NCBI RefSeq assembly: GCF_000332075.2
Contig: NZ_ALVU02000002.1
Coordinates: forward strand, 268,443 to 332,442
DNA: 64,000 bases
Direction: 5' to 3'
Source of the DNA: Synechocystis sp. PCC 7509
GTDB lineage: Bacteria; Cyanobacteriota; Cyanobacteriia; Cyanobacteriales; Chroococcidiopsidaceae
Positions 35,985 to 45,430 of this stretch are shown here, in pieces. The notes below the pieces were generated by a model, which was given only the letters and a program-made list of their open reading frames with translations, had not been told where the DNA came from and ran no database searches. Each line of letters starts with the position of its first letter. Position 1 is the first letter of the stretch. The position numbers and the translations under genes are program-made.

Positions 35985-36440
35985 GTGACCTGCGTAGAAG
36001 CAAAAGTGACTTATAAAAAGGTAAAAAACTTAAAGGCGGAAGATTTTAAACGCTTGACTGGAATCCACTTTGACACTTTTAATCAAAGGGTAGAAATAGT
36101 CAAGCAAGCGGAAAAATCACGAAAGAAACCTGGCAGACCACCAAAATTAAGGATCGAAGACAAAATTTTAATGCTCTTAGAATATTTACGAGAGTATAGA
36201 ACTTTTTTTCATTTAGGTGCTACTTGGGGAGTAAATGAGTCCACAGCCTACCGAATTATTCAGAAAATTGAAAACATTTTAATCAAAGCTCCTCAACTAA
36301 GACTACCAAGAAAAAAAAGATTAATCGCCGATGATTGTCAGCTAGAAACCGTAGTAATAGATGTAAGCGAAACTCCCATAGAAAGACCTAAAAAAAACAA
36401 AAAACCTATTATAGCGGCAAGAAAAAAAGACATACGTTGA
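35985..36440 (+). CDS. IS5-family transposase, first frame
   Basis: The 151 residues contain the helix-turn-helix region (RPPKLRIEDKILMLLEYL and WGVNESTAYRIIQKIE) and the first catalytic Asp in VVIDVSETPIERP. Near its end the sequence GCAAGAAAAAAAGA holds a seven-A run. A one-base shift there joins this frame to the second one through the motif YYSGKKKRHTLK, which is the typical IS5 continuation. This suggests programmed frameshifting to make the full transposase. The start shown is the earliest in-frame codon. Confidence 0.85.
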   Translation: MTCVEAKVTYKKVKNLKAEDFKRLTGIHFDTFNQRVEIVKQAEKSRKKPGRPPKLRIEDKILMLLEYLREYRTFFHLGATWGVNESTAYRIIQKIENILIKAPQLRLPRKKRLIADDCQLETVVIDVSETPIERPKKNKKPIIAARKKDIR

Positions 36441-36844
36441 AAGCCCAAGTGATTATTGATCAAAAGAATGGGCAAATACTATGTACCGCTTATGGCAAAG
36501 GGAGAGAGCATGACTTCAAGTTATATAAAAGAAGTAAAATAAGAATTAGAAAAAAGATTAGATGTTTAGCAGATAAGGGATACCAAGGAATTAAGAAGCA
36601 TCATCATTTCAGTCAAACACCTAAAAAGAAGCCAAGAAAAAGTAAGCTTTCTGTAGCAGAGAAAAAAGAGAATAGAGAGTTAGCTAAAGAGAGAATAATT
36701 ATTGAGAATATTTTTGCTCATTTAAAAAGATTTAGGATTTTACAAGGGAGATATAGAAATAGAAGAAAAAGATTTGGATTAAGGTTTAATTTAATAGCTT
36801 CTATTTATAACTACGAGCTTAACTTAAATACAAATCAATCTTAA
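36437..36844 (+). CDS. IS5-family transposase, second frame
   Basis: The 135 residues supply the rest of the DDE domain: Asp in CLADKGYQGI and Glu in RIIIENIFAHLKRFRIL. It overlaps the first frame by four bases and is expected to be made as a fusion through slippage on the seven-A run, not alone. Confidence 0.85.
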   Translation: MKAQVIIDQKNGQILCTAYGKGREHDFKLYKRSKIRIRKKIRCLADKGYQGIKKHHHFSQTPKKKPRKSKLSVAEKKENRELAKERIIIENIFAHLKRFRILQGRYRNRRKRFGLRFNLIASIYNYELNLNTNQS

Positions 36845-37313
36845 AGCTTATTTTTGCAAGAGGTCTATTATTCACAGCACGGCTTAAGACTTAACCGAAC
36901 AGTATTGGGGCGCTTATGAGCGCCATCTCCCTGTAGAGCGGCATGAAGTAGGAAAGCAGAAAACTCAGACCATTGAGCGTAAGCATCTGAATTTGAGAAC
37001 GAGGATTAAGCGCCTTGCGCGTAAGACAATTTGTTTTTCCAAGTCGGAATTGATGCATGACTTGGTCATTGGACTATTTATCAATCGCTATGAGTTTGGT
37101 TTACCAATATAAAGCAAAATAACACATCTAAGACACTACCCATCTGCCGTTCTCAAGTTGAAAAGAGTTTTATCTTGTTCTCTGCTTAGAAACACCCTTA
37201 AACGGCTGCCCATATCCCTGTTACCTTGGTAGACACATTATACATATTTACTTATCTTTACACGGTTTGGTTTTTTCACCTCGTTCTACTTACCAGGATT
37301 GGAAAGCTACTTT

Positions 37314-38233
37314 GAATCGATGGTAGTGCGTCAAACGAACGTGGGATTGGTAGAGTAGAGAGGATCTCTCATCTGCAACTCATCTATGCAATGCCCTTTG
37401 TGTGGTCATTTTAAAGCCCATAAACACGGCAAGATGCCCAACGGACATCAACGCTATCTTTGCCCTGTTTGCAAGCAAACCTTCTCGGAAAGCTTTGATA
37501 GTTTGTACTATCGCCGTCATGTCAATCCTGAGCAAATTCGCCAAGTGCTGCAAGCCCACAGCGAAGGCAGTAGCTTGCGCGGGATTAGTCGCATCACCGG
37601 ACTTGCTTACAATACTGCCCTTGAGTATTGTTCGCGCTGCGAGTCAGAAAGCACAACTGGTGCATAACGCTGAAGTTCAAGCCGTTCAAACTGAGGAAGT
37701 GAGTGGAGATGAAATGTGGTCATTTGTTTCAAAAAACAGAAACAGTGTTGCTCCCAAGAACGAGAGGTCGGAGATTGCTGGATTGGGTTAAGCCTTGCCG
37801 ATTCGAGTGGCTTAATCCTGGCAGCACGAGTCGGTAAACACACTGATGAACTGATTGAACAATTGGTTATGAGTACAGAGGGAAAAACGGACTGTAAACA
37901 ATTCAACAGCGATGATTGGGGTGGCTATGAGCGCGTCTTACCCCCTGAGATTCAGCACTATGTTGGCAAAAATAGAACACAGCGACTGGAGCGCACCAAT
38001 GGCATTGTTCGACAACAGACTGGGAGATGGCATCGACGACAGAACAAGTTTGGCAAAGTATGGGAGCAGACAGAGGTAACAACACGATTAGTAGTCAGCT
38101 ACTTTAACTGGATTTGGCGGCATAGTCGCCTCAACACAACGGCTGCACAACGAGCAGGATTAGCCTCTCTATCCTGGACTTGGAACGACATTGCCACCTA
38201 TCCCACAATACTCTAATGCACTACCGAATCGAT
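37314..38233 (+). mobile_element. IS1-family element 3 with 8-base target duplication
   Basis: The element itself is 37322-38225, bounded by GGTAGTGC and its complement GCACTACC. GAATCGAT flanks both sides (37314-37321 and 38226-38233), a target duplication of IS1-like size, so insertion is recent and clean. Confidence 0.85.
37386..38216 (+). CDS. IS1-family transposase in three frames
   Basis: The InsA-like part starts MQCPLCGHFKAHKHGKMPNG with a zinc finger (CPLC...CPVC). Two frame changes follow. The first, near 37620 (between NTAL and SIVRAASQ), looks like a mutation. The second, at the six-A-plus-C run in FVSKKQKQC (near 37727), matches the classic IS1 slippery A6C signal for programmed -1 frameshifting. 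The InsB-like catalytic part then reads DWGGYERVLPP and ERTNGIVRQQTGRWHRRQNKFGK. Because of the first shift, this copy is probably inactive. Confidence 0.75.
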
Positions 38234-38332
38234 TTGCGATCGTCTATGAAGAGCGATTTCCAACTTGACTTTCATGCTTGACACAAACAATTTGACAAAC
38301 CCATAAATTTTTTCTAAGGTTTTCTTTTTAGT

Positions 38333-38360
38333 AAAAAAGAGTGTTAATTGTTAACACTCT
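38333..38360 (-). terminator. Rho-independent terminator of the tyrosinase operon
   Basis: A ten-base perfect stem (AGAGTGTTAA/TTAACACTCT) with a three-base loop, followed on the minus strand by six T residues, 25 bases after the tyrosinase stop. A textbook terminator. Confidence 0.85.
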
Positions 38361-38384
38361 GTTAATATTTAACTTAAATTAATC

Positions 38385-39281
38385 TTAGCGTAACCTATCG
38401 TAAGAATAGTCTAGGTTGCCGTAGTACAACATTTGTCTTGGGGTAACGTTGCCCCAAGGTAACATAGGGTCATCTAAGCCATGTCGATAAGGTACTTGAT
38501 TAGGATTAGTGATATAAGTATCAGACCCATTACCAGATTGCCATCTAGCCCAACATCTATCAATCATAGAATGGTGAAGATAGAAAATAGGATCATTAGG
38601 GGCAGTAGAATTGCGTATAGTTTCCCCGATCCATCTATGAATTCTGTTATGAAGTTGAGGACCATTTGCAAAACCTTCTATAGCATTACGAGCTGAGTTG
38701 CTGCTATTTTGGTCATAAGTAGGAGAATCATAATTCCTTATCCAGACAGCATTATTTAATTGGTCTAGAGTAGGAAATCCAGTAATTGCAGCTCCAAAAT
38801 TGCGTTTTAAAGCGCCATTAAATCTATTATTCCAATAAATCACAGGATTACCAGACTCATTTACAATCGTCCAATTACCATATCTAAAAGGTCCTGTTCT
38901 CACAACATAAGACCCGTCTGAGGTATCTCCATTACCACCCATAAAATCGTTAGCAAAAATAGGTGAGTTAAATGGGTTACTAGCATCATCTGTCCAATCC
39001 CAATAAGGAACTCCTAAATATTTGTTGCCACTTACAGCTTGCAATGCCTTTTCAAATAAAGATAAATGATATCTATGCCAAGCAAAAAAAGCTGGACCTC
39101 CATGTGGTTGTGTTCTATTACTTCCATTAGGAGTAAATACATTGCTCATTTGAGCATGTACAACTACAAGCTCATCCCATTTATTTCCAGCTTTACCGCC
39201 GTCTTTTAAAGCTAAACAAGCATTAACAAATTCTTGTTTCTCTGCTACTGTTAGACTTCTAACATTCTTTCTAGTTGCCAT
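38385..39281 (-). CDS. Tyrosinase (type 3 copper monooxygenase)
   Basis: The 298 residues are a compact bacterial tyrosinase, which oxidises monophenols and o-diphenols to o-quinones, leading to melanin-like polymers. Copper A ligands are His42, His60 and His69 (VVHAQ, QPHGG, WHRYH); copper B ligands are His211, His215 and His237 (LHNRIHRW and YLHHSMIDRCWARWQ). It has no signal peptide of its own. The MelC1-like protein encoded 33 bases upstream has an export signal and could carry it out. A strong terminator follows. Tyrosinases are uncommon in cyanobacteria, and the surrounding IS elements suggest transfer. Confidence 0.93.
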   Translation of the reverse strand: MATRKNVRSLTVAEKQEFVNACLALKDGGKAGNKWDELVVVHAQMSNVFTPNGSNRTQPHGGPAFFAWHRYHLSLFEKALQAVSGNKYLGVPYWDWTDDASNPFNSPIFANDFMGGNGDTSDGSYVVRTGPFRYGNWTIVNESGNPVIYWNNRFNGALKRNFGAAITGFPTLDQLNNAVWIRNYDSPTYDQNSSNSARNAIEGFANGPQLHNRIHRWIGETIRNSTAPNDPIFYLHHSMIDRCWARWQSGNGSDTYITNPNQVPYRHGLDDPMLPWGNVTPRQMLYYGNLDYSYDRLR

Positions 39282-39314
39282 TTTTTATAACTCTTAAGCT
39301 ATTTTGTTTAATTT

Positions 39315-39650
39315 TTAATCAATGTCTAATTGTCCTGACTCAATGACCGAAGCTGTTAAATCTTCCAGTGAAGAGAACTCCTCCCCAAAAGGAAAGTAGC
39401 CTGTAATATATTTATTACCTTTATCTACTGCCTCAAAAGACCTCGCTCGCTTATTACCTCTCACTGTAATTCTTGCGCTTCTTTCACCACCTTCTTCAAT
39501 CTGCACATCCTTATTTCTAATCTTTGTAATCTTTAATTTTCTACCTTTCACCACTTGTGCTTTTACAAACTTTTGGGTACCTAACAAAACAACTGGTGTT
39601 GCTACAAATGCAGAAATTAAAACAAGAAATTTTCTTCTAGAAGAAAACAT
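39315..39650 (-). CDS. MelC1-like tyrosinase helper (export and copper chaperone)
   Basis: The 111 residues begin with a twin-arginine-like signal (SSRRKFLVLISAFVATPVV) and an Ala-rich cleavage region ending KAQ. The mature part is a small beta domain with GRKLKITKI, VQIEEGG, ITVRGNK and YITGYFPF, followed by a C-terminal helix. Streptomyces MelC1 has the same plan: Tat signal, GR-I strand, dG-lh strand, Y-x-P-F and a terminal helix, and sits before melC2. It inserts copper into tyrosinase and carries it through Tat. Direct sequence identity is low, so the assignment rests on layout, length and gene order. Confidence 0.6.
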   Translation of the reverse strand: MFSSRRKFLVLISAFVATPVVLLGTQKFVKAQVVKGRKLKITKIRNKDVQIEEGGERSARITVRGNKRARSFEAVDKGNKYITGYFPFGEEFSSLEDLTASVIESGQLDID

Positions 39651-39720
39651 AGCTCTCCTTTTAGTATAAAAAGTGACATCAATAAAGTAAAGGATTATCG
39701 GGATTGATAGTGCGACCCTA

Positions 39721-39915
39721 ATGGTGTTCTACACTGAAGCCCACTGCTGGCAGTTCCGATTGATAAGCTCTGGTGGGGCGGTATTTGGGGAGTGCAAGAT
39801 TTACTACACCTCTGAAGCTGCACTTAAGGGAGGACTGGAGTGGGTTGCTTATAAGGGAAGGGTAAGTTGCTGTAATCCTTCAACGCGCAATCCCTCAGTT
39901 GATGAATTGCGTTGA
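39721..39915 (+). CDS. Small cyanobacterial hypothetical protein
   Basis: A 64-residue frame starting MVFYTEAHCWQFRLIS, with a strand-like FRLISSGGAVFGECKIYYTS and AALKGGLEWV segment. This looks like a YegP/DUF1508-type beta unit but is too short and divergent to name. The distinct amino-acid pattern makes it more likely a real gene than an accident. It is divergent from the MelC1-like gene, whose promoter must lie in the 70 bases between. Confidence 0.45.
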   Translation: MVFYTEAHCWQFRLISSGGAVFGECKIYYTSEAALKGGLEWVAYKGRVSCCNPSTRNPSVDELR

Positions 39916-40008
39916 TACCTTCCGCTTTCCTGCCATCCTCTGTCTGAAGACTGCTTAACTACGCTTGAATTACTTTTATTTCACCAAAACGCAATAGTAG
40001 CAACTTTT

Positions 40009-40320
40009 TTATTCTGCTCCCGATAAGGAAGGTATATAGTCACTAAAGATAAGTTTTCCATTTTTAGTGACCACCACTCCTTCATAAGTGATTTCATATT
40101 TATAATTGCCATTCTGCCAAGTCTTAGATCCAATCTTATGCTTTGATCCTAAGTAAAGACATTTGTTTCTTTTCACACAACCCTGATAAGTCCCTGCTTC
40201 AAAATCTACAACGTATACACCTTGTTCACCTTTAAGTGTGATGGGGGAAGCATTTACAGGAAAATTGACAGCACCAGCACCGAGTATAGTTAAGGCTAAA
40301 AGCAAAGCTTTTGATTTCAT
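40009..40320 (-). CDS. Small secreted protein, unknown function
   Basis: The 103 residues have a clear signal peptide (MKSKALLLALTILGAGA..., cleaved after VNA at about residue 24), then a beta-rich domain with two Cys (GCVKRNKC), YKYEITYEGVVVTKNGKLIF and a short acidic tail. The two Cys, five residues apart, could make a disulfide. No family is recognised. A stable IS6-type MITE lies in its upstream region (40363-40460). Confidence 0.65.
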   Translation of the reverse strand: MKSKALLLALTILGAGAVNFPVNASPITLKGEQGVYVVDFEAGTYQGCVKRNKCLYLGSKHKIGSKTWQNGNYKYEITYEGVVVTKNGKLIFSDYIPSLSGAE

Positions 40321-40362
40321 TAGTTTAATCTCCTAATAGAGGTTTGACGCGCTCAAATTCTT

Positions 40363-40460
40363 GGTTATGTTGCGAAAACTTGCCTAAATACCATCATTAA
40401 TAGTATTTCTATTTGTAGTATTACTACAAATAGTATTTGTCTAATTTTGGTAACACAACC
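40363..40460. repeat. 98-base MITE with IS6-like ends and internal palindrome
   Basis: The ends GGTTATGTTGCGAAAA and (complement) GGTTGTGTTACCAAAA match each other and the IS6 end GGTTGTGTTGCAAAAA at 32268. The core contains the perfect inverted repeat CTATTTGTAG/CTACAAATAG. It has no coding capacity. Confidence 0.7.
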
Positions 40461-40557
40461 TGCAACAGGCAGCTAAAACGAACTGTTCAACTGGTTATTA
40501 TTTACTTCACAGGAACAAGAGACGATTCCGGAAACGTCGATCTCTACCTACTAATAG

Positions 40558-40793
40558 GGGTAGTGTCTTAGATGTGTTATTTTGCTTTATATTGGTAGAC
40601 CAAACTCATAGCGATTGATAAATAGTCCAATGACCAAGTCATGAATCAATTCCGACTTGGAAAAACAAATTGTCTTACGCGCAAGGCGCTTAATCCTCGT
40701 TCTCAAATTCAGATGCTTACGCTCAATGGTCTGAGTTTTCTGCTTTCCTACTTCATGCCGCTCTACAGGAAGATGGCGCTCATAAGCGCCCCA
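40558..40793 (-). mobile_element. IS1-family fragment, inverted copy of the end at 36867-37140
   Basis: Begins GGGTAGTGTCTTAGATGTG and continues as the reverse complement of the InsB C-terminus of IS1 element 2, with only a few differences. The fragment stops where the left end of ISAs1 copy 1 begins. Confidence 0.8.
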
Positions 40794-40810
40794 CCCATCT
40801 GTGCCAGACC

Positions 40811-41975
40811 CAGGGATAATTCGTTGCTTAAAAAATATTATAATGATTGAGAAGAACGAGTTGGAGAAAAGAAATGGGGGCGAACTTAATCACTTCACTC
40901 CAGGAAATTAGAGATTTTCGAGCATCTCAAGGTAGACGTTATCCTCTATGGCTAATTTTGCTATTAGTAATTATGGGAACGATAAGTGGATGCCGAAGTT
41001 ACTACGCCCTAGAAGACTTTGGGGCGCGCCACTATGGGACAGTGAGTGAGAAATTAGGACTAACAGTAACTCGCCTGCCATCAGATACTACTTTTCGCCG
41101 CATCTTACAAAAGCTCGATTTTCAAACATTGGCACAGCAGTTTGAGCAATGGGTTAACAGCACATTTACTCTCGAACCTAATGAGTGGGTGGCAATAGAC
41201 GGCAAAAGTATTAGAGGAACGGTCACAGAACCGGGAACAGCTTACCAAAACTTTGTTTCTTTGGTTTCAGTTTATAGCCATCAACAAGGAGTCGTGCTTG
41301 CCGCCCAACAGTTTGAATTCGCTTCACAATAGTGAATTGAAAGTAGTGCAAACAATTCTGAAGGCATTGAATCTTGAAGGAGTGGTGTTCACCATGGATG
41401 CACTGCACTGCCAAAAAAAATACTAAGCTGATTATTGAGGGCGGCAACGATTACGTTATCACCGTTAAAGAGAATCAACCACGACTCCTAACACAACTTA
41501 AAACGATTGCCGAAACTCAAGAACCCTACGAACGATTTGTTGAGGCTTGAGAAGACTCGTGGGCGAACTACTTGTCGAATCGTGAAAGTCTTCACTGAAC
41601 TCAAGAACATTGACCTTGATTGGGTAGGAGTACAAAGCTTGATTCAAGTAGAACGCATCGGCATCCGCTCAGGAAAGAAATATTTACAGACTAATCATTA
41701 CATTAGCTCCTTAGTTTCACAGGCTACTACCTTTGCCAATGGGATTCGTCAGCATTGGGGAATTGAGAATCGCCTGCACTGGGTCAAAGATGTGATTTTT
41801 GGTGAAGATAATGCGCCGTTGAGTAACTATAATGCTGCCACCAACTGGTCTATTATTCGCAATATCGCCATCAATCTTGCTCGTTTCAGTGGATATGACT
41901 CTCTGACAAAGGCGGAACGATTTCTTGCCCATGACATCGACAAGCTATTTTTACTTCTAGAATGAATTATCCCTG
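40811..41975 (+). mobile_element. ISAs1-family element, copy 1
   Basis: The 1165-base element has inverted ends CAGGGATAATTCGTT and AATGAATTATCCCTG. It appears identical to the inverted copy at 44266-45430. No target duplication is evident at either copy. Confidence 0.85.
40847..41965 (+). pseudogene. ISAs1 transposase, three frameshifts (copy 1)
   Basis: An H-repeat/ISAs1-type transposase. Frame 1 (to 41332) reads DFRASQGRRYPLWLILLLV and VAIDGKSIRGT, the N-terminal DDE motif. Frames then change near 41320 (SLHNSELKVVQTIL...FTMDALHCQKK), near 41420 at an eight-A run (KLIIEGGNDYVITVKENQP) and near 41545 (EKTRGRTTCRIVKVF). The last frame (41507-41965) has the C-terminal HWGIENRLHWVKDV motif. 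The shifts make it inactive, and copy 2 shares every one. Confidence 0.8.
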
Positions 41976-42783
41976 CGGTTTTACCCGTCCAGCGTTTACA
42001 GATAACCGTGGGTAAGGCGATGCCGCTGAGATGTTTATACAGTGTCTTGTGGGAGTCGGGGCGACAGGTCAAAATAAAGTTGAACGAGTGAAAATGCAAG
42101 GCCTCACAGGACGGTTGGTGACAATACAGGTCATCCCCCAGCACTGTAATTGCCATCGAGCGATAGGTCTGAGCGTGAGTCGCCAACCAGCGTTTCGCGG
42201 CAGCAATCTCACAATCCTGCTTGTTCATCCCATCTTGCGGCACGATGAATTCCGGCACCATTGGCACCACTGTCGAGCGTCCTGGACTGACTATCACAGG
42301 AGTCACCGCCCCATGAAAATACCGCACCGTTCCATCCTTGGCAGTCTGCGTCGAACACTCAGGACAATGAATTGAGTGAGAACTGAAATATTCCACCCCG
42401 TCCATTGCCACTAATAGCGTTTCTCCAAACGACCGCAATGCCTCCAACTCTCCACTTTGCTCCAGCAAGAGCAGGATTTCCTCAAATACAGGAAACACAC
42501 ACTGCGGTTTCACCCCATCCAGCAAGTCGCGAATCTGGTTGTCGCACGGTATCTGATGCACCCCAAACAAGCTCTGGGCATTGCTGCGTCCTTTGGTAGC
42601 TGCCATTGTCCGTTGATACGACAGAAACGATGGCGTTTGAGTATAAAACACACTAAACGCACTTAAAGCTGCATCTTCCATCCCATAGCGCGTATTCTTG
42701 CCTGTTCGCTTGTCTGGTAACTTTTGCAGCACGTTACGAAAGAACCCTATCAGACTCTCGAACTTGCACTTCGGGGTCAACAT
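41976..42783 (-). pseudogene. DDE transposase cut off by ISAs1 copy 1
   Basis: The frame starts at 42783 (MLTPKCKFESLIGFF) with an N-terminal DKRTGKNTRYGMEDAALSAF segment, a catalytic Asp in LVAMDGVEYF, paired Cys (CPECS) and LGDDLYCHQPSCEAL. It resembles cyanobacterial transposases of the ISNCY/IS4-like type. After 41976 the frame runs into the end of ISAs1 and gains an artificial tail to 41827. The C-terminal third with the last Glu is gone. Confidence 0.7.
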
Positions 42784-43014
42784 CTTCGACTCCCTTAGCT
42801 AGGTTGAGACTCTTTTACCTTACCCCGTTTTCATCTGCTTGAATAGTCCAAAGTCATAATGAGAATTGCTGGCATCTTAGCCTCTTTTTACCTATCAACC
42901 GAAAATTTAGAGGTGGCTGTTCTTTATAAATGACCTTTTATCAGCGCCCGAAATTTAAGTGCTAAAATTCAGTAAAATATTGTTGAGTTTTTATAAAATC
43001 AGCTAAAAAAATTT

Positions 43015-43965
43015 ATGGTGACTGTTTCAGTAGTTATTCCTACTTACAATTCCCTAACTTACTTACCAAAAACAGTAGAAAGCGTCCTTAACCAAACTTT
43101 CACTGATTTTGAGGTAATAATTATTGATGATGGAAGTTCGGATAATACACAAGAGTGGATTAGTAATCTTGAAGACCCACGAATAAAAACAGTAGTTCAA
43201 GCTAATCAAGGTGTAGCTGTAGCTCGAAACATTGGGATTGCTGTTTCTTCAGGAGATTACATAGCTTTTTTAGACAGCGACGATTTGTGGAAGCCAACAA
43301 AACTAGAAAAACAAGTGCAGTGCTTAGAGGCAAATCCTGGTATAGGTTTAGTTAATACTTGGATCGAAAATATAGACAAACAAGGCAATTATTTAGCTAC
43401 TGTACCTGCCCCAGAAGCAGAGGGCAATGTCTGGAATCAGATAATCGAAGAAAATTTAGTTTTATGCGGTAGCGTGCCAATGATTCGTCGCTGTTGCTTT
43501 GAATCTGTTGGGGAATTTGACTCTAATTTGCTTTCGGCAGAAGATTGGGATATGTGGATTCGGATTGCGGCAAATTGTTCTTTTGCTTTAATTAGAGAAC
43601 CTCTAGTTTCCTACCGCCAGCATCTTCAAAGCAAGTCCAATAACATAGAAAAACATTTATTGCATAGACTCAGAACAATTGATAAGACGTTTGAATCTGT
43701 TCCTTTGCCATTACAACACTTAAAAGATCGAGCCTATGGGCGTGCGTATTTAGCAATAGCCTGGAAACCTCTGCTGCAAAAAGATTATAAAACAGCGAAT
43801 ACCTATCGCAAACAGTCGCTAATCTACTTTCCAGAGCTACGCAACAGCGCTAACTACAAGCGATTGACTTTACTAACCTGGGCAAAACAATTGTTGGGCG
43901 ATAAAATCTACACTTTTTTAAAAAGATCGATACTGCAACACAGCCTCATACCATTACAGTTGTAG
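43015..43965 (+). CDS. Family 2 glycosyltransferase
   Basis: The 316-residue enzyme has the GT-A fold signatures: SVVIPTYNSLTYL at 5-17, DDGSSDNT, ARNIGI and the metal-binding DxD as DSDD near residue 87, then EDWDMWIR, a typical acceptor-site motif. It should transfer a sugar from a nucleotide donor onto a growing polysaccharide, lipid or glycoprotein at the cytoplasmic face. It has no transmembrane segment. It is the only intact gene between the two ISAs1 copies. The truncated GT2 at 35241 and the asparagine-synthase-like gene may belong to the same broken glycan cluster. Confidence 0.9.
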   Translation: MVTVSVVIPTYNSLTYLPKTVESVLNQTFTDFEVIIIDDGSSDNTQEWISNLEDPRIKTVVQANQGVAVARNIGIAVSSGDYIAFLDSDDLWKPTKLEKQVQCLEANPGIGLVNTWIENIDKQGNYLATVPAPEAEGNVWNQIIEENLVLCGSVPMIRRCCFESVGEFDSNLLSAEDWDMWIRIAANCSFALIREPLVSYRQHLQSKSNNIEKHLLHRLRTIDKTFESVPLPLQHLKDRAYGRAYLAIAWKPLLQKDYKTANTYRKQSLIYFPELRNSANYKRLTLLTWAKQLLGDKIYTFLKRSILQHSLIPLQL

Positions 43966-43997
43966 ATAGAATGAGAGAGTAAAAGTAAGCGCAGGCG

Positions 43998-44265
43998 GTG
44001 GTGATGCAGGAGACTCTCAATCTATTTCCCAGTGGAGCAGCATTGGAAGCACTCTGTGGATGGAGCGATAGCCTCAAGTCATTCCAGCAACGGATAGGGA
44101 AGTACTACGCCCGTGCAGAAGCTTGTCAAACAGCGTTTGACTACATTCAAGCTTTGATGTGTCCGGTAGAACACAAAAATGGCTGGCAAATGTCAGAGCA
44201 GGTGGGATACCCTAATCCCTATCGGTTTCAACATTTGTTGGGAAGAGCGCGGTGGGATGCTGAAC
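43998..44265 (+). pseudogene. N-terminal part of an IS701-family transposase
   Basis: Reads LFPSGAALEALCGWSDSLKSFQQRI and MCPVEHKNGWQMSEQVGY, the N-terminus of IS701-type transposases. It is cut by ISAs1 copy 2 at 44266; the open frame continues in the ISAs1 end to 44414 and acquires the same artificial tail as the truncated transposase at 41976-42783. Confidence 0.8.
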
Positions 44266-45430
44266 CAGGGATAATTCATTCTAGAAGTAAAAATAGCTTG
44301 TCGATGTCATGGGCAAGAAATCGTTCCGCCTTTGTCAGAGAGTCATATCCACTGAAACGAGCAAGATTGATGGCGATATTGCGAATAATAGACCAGTTGG
44401 TGGCAGCATTATAGTTACTCAACGGCGCATTATCTTCACCAAAAATCACATCTTTGACCCAGTGCAGGCGATTCTCAATTCCCCAATGCTGACGAATCCC
44501 ATTGGCAAAGGTAGTAGCCTGTGAAACTAAGGAGCTAATGTAATGATTAGTCTGTAAATATTTCTTTCCTGAGCGGATGCCGATGCGTTCTACTTGAATC
44601 AAGCTTTGTACTCCTACCCAATCAAGGTCAATGTTCTTGAGTTCAGTGAAGACTTTCACGATTCGACAAGTAGTTCGCCCACGAGTCTTCTCAAGCCTCA
44701 ACAAATCGTTCGTAGGGTTCTTGAGTTTCGGCAATCGTTTTAAGTTGTGTTAGGAGTCGTGGTTGATTCTCTTTAACGGTGATAACGTAATCGTTGCCGC
44801 CCTCAATAATCAGCTTAGTATTTTTTTTGGCAGTGCAGTGCATCCATGGTGAACACCACTCCTTCAAGATTCAATGCCTTCAGAATTGTTTGCACTACTT
44901 TCAATTCACTATTGTGAAGCGAATTCAAACTGTTGGGCGGCAAGCACGACTCCTTGTTGATGGCTATAAACTGAAACCAAAGAAACAAAGTTTTGGTAAG
45001 CTGTTCCCGGTTCTGTGACCGTTCCTCTAATACTTTTGCCGTCTATTGCCACCCACTCATTAGGTTCGAGAGTAAATGTGCTGTTAACCCATTGCTCAAA
45101 CTGCTGTGCCAATGTTTGAAAATCGAGCTTTTGTAAGATGCGGCGAAAAGTAGTATCTGATGGCAGGCGAGTTACTGTTAGTCCTAATTTCTCACTCACT
45201 GTCCCATAGTGGCGCGCCCCAAAGTCTTCTAGGGCGTAGTAACTTCGGCATCCACTTATCGTTCCCATAATTACTAATAGCAAAATTAGCCATAGAGGAT
45301 AACGTCTACCTTGAGATGCTCGAAAATCTCTAATTTCCTGGAGTGAAGTGATTAAGTTCGCCCCCATTTCTTTTCTCCAACTCGTTCTTCTCAATCATTA
45401 TAATATTTTTTAAGCAACGAATTATCCCTG
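44266..45430 (-). mobile_element. ISAs1-family element, copy 2 (inverted)
   Basis: Same ends and length as copy 1, opposite orientation. Together the two copies enclose 2.3 kb with the GT2 gene and two truncated transposases. Confidence 0.85.
44276..45394 (-). pseudogene. ISAs1 transposase, three frameshifts (copy 2)
   Basis: Identical in its two long frames (44909-45394 and 44276-44734) to copy 1, including the stop after EFASQ and the later shifts. It is equally inactive. Confidence 0.8.

Larger units (their letters stand above)
35947..36866 (+). mobile_element. IS5-family element (two-frame type)
   Basis: Inverted ends AGACCTCTTGCAAAA and TTTTGCAAGAGGTCT bound two overlapping transposase frames. 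The flanking AATA/TATT shared by both ends may include a TA target duplication. The element sits inside IS1 element 2. Confidence 0.8.
35762..37140 (+). mobile_element. IS1-family element 2, deleted and interrupted by an IS5 element
   Basis: The outer ends GGTAGTGTCTTAGAT and its complement CTAAGACACTACC mark an IS1-like element. Its InsA starts MTVWLAVHCPHCQSTEVKKHG at 35845 and is cut at 35946. The right side (36867-37113) keeps only the InsB C-terminus (EQYWGAYERHLPVERHE...INRYEFGLPI). The central part of the transposase is missing, so insertion of the IS5 element came with, or was followed by, deletion. An inverted copy of the right end is at 40558-40793. Confidence 0.75.
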
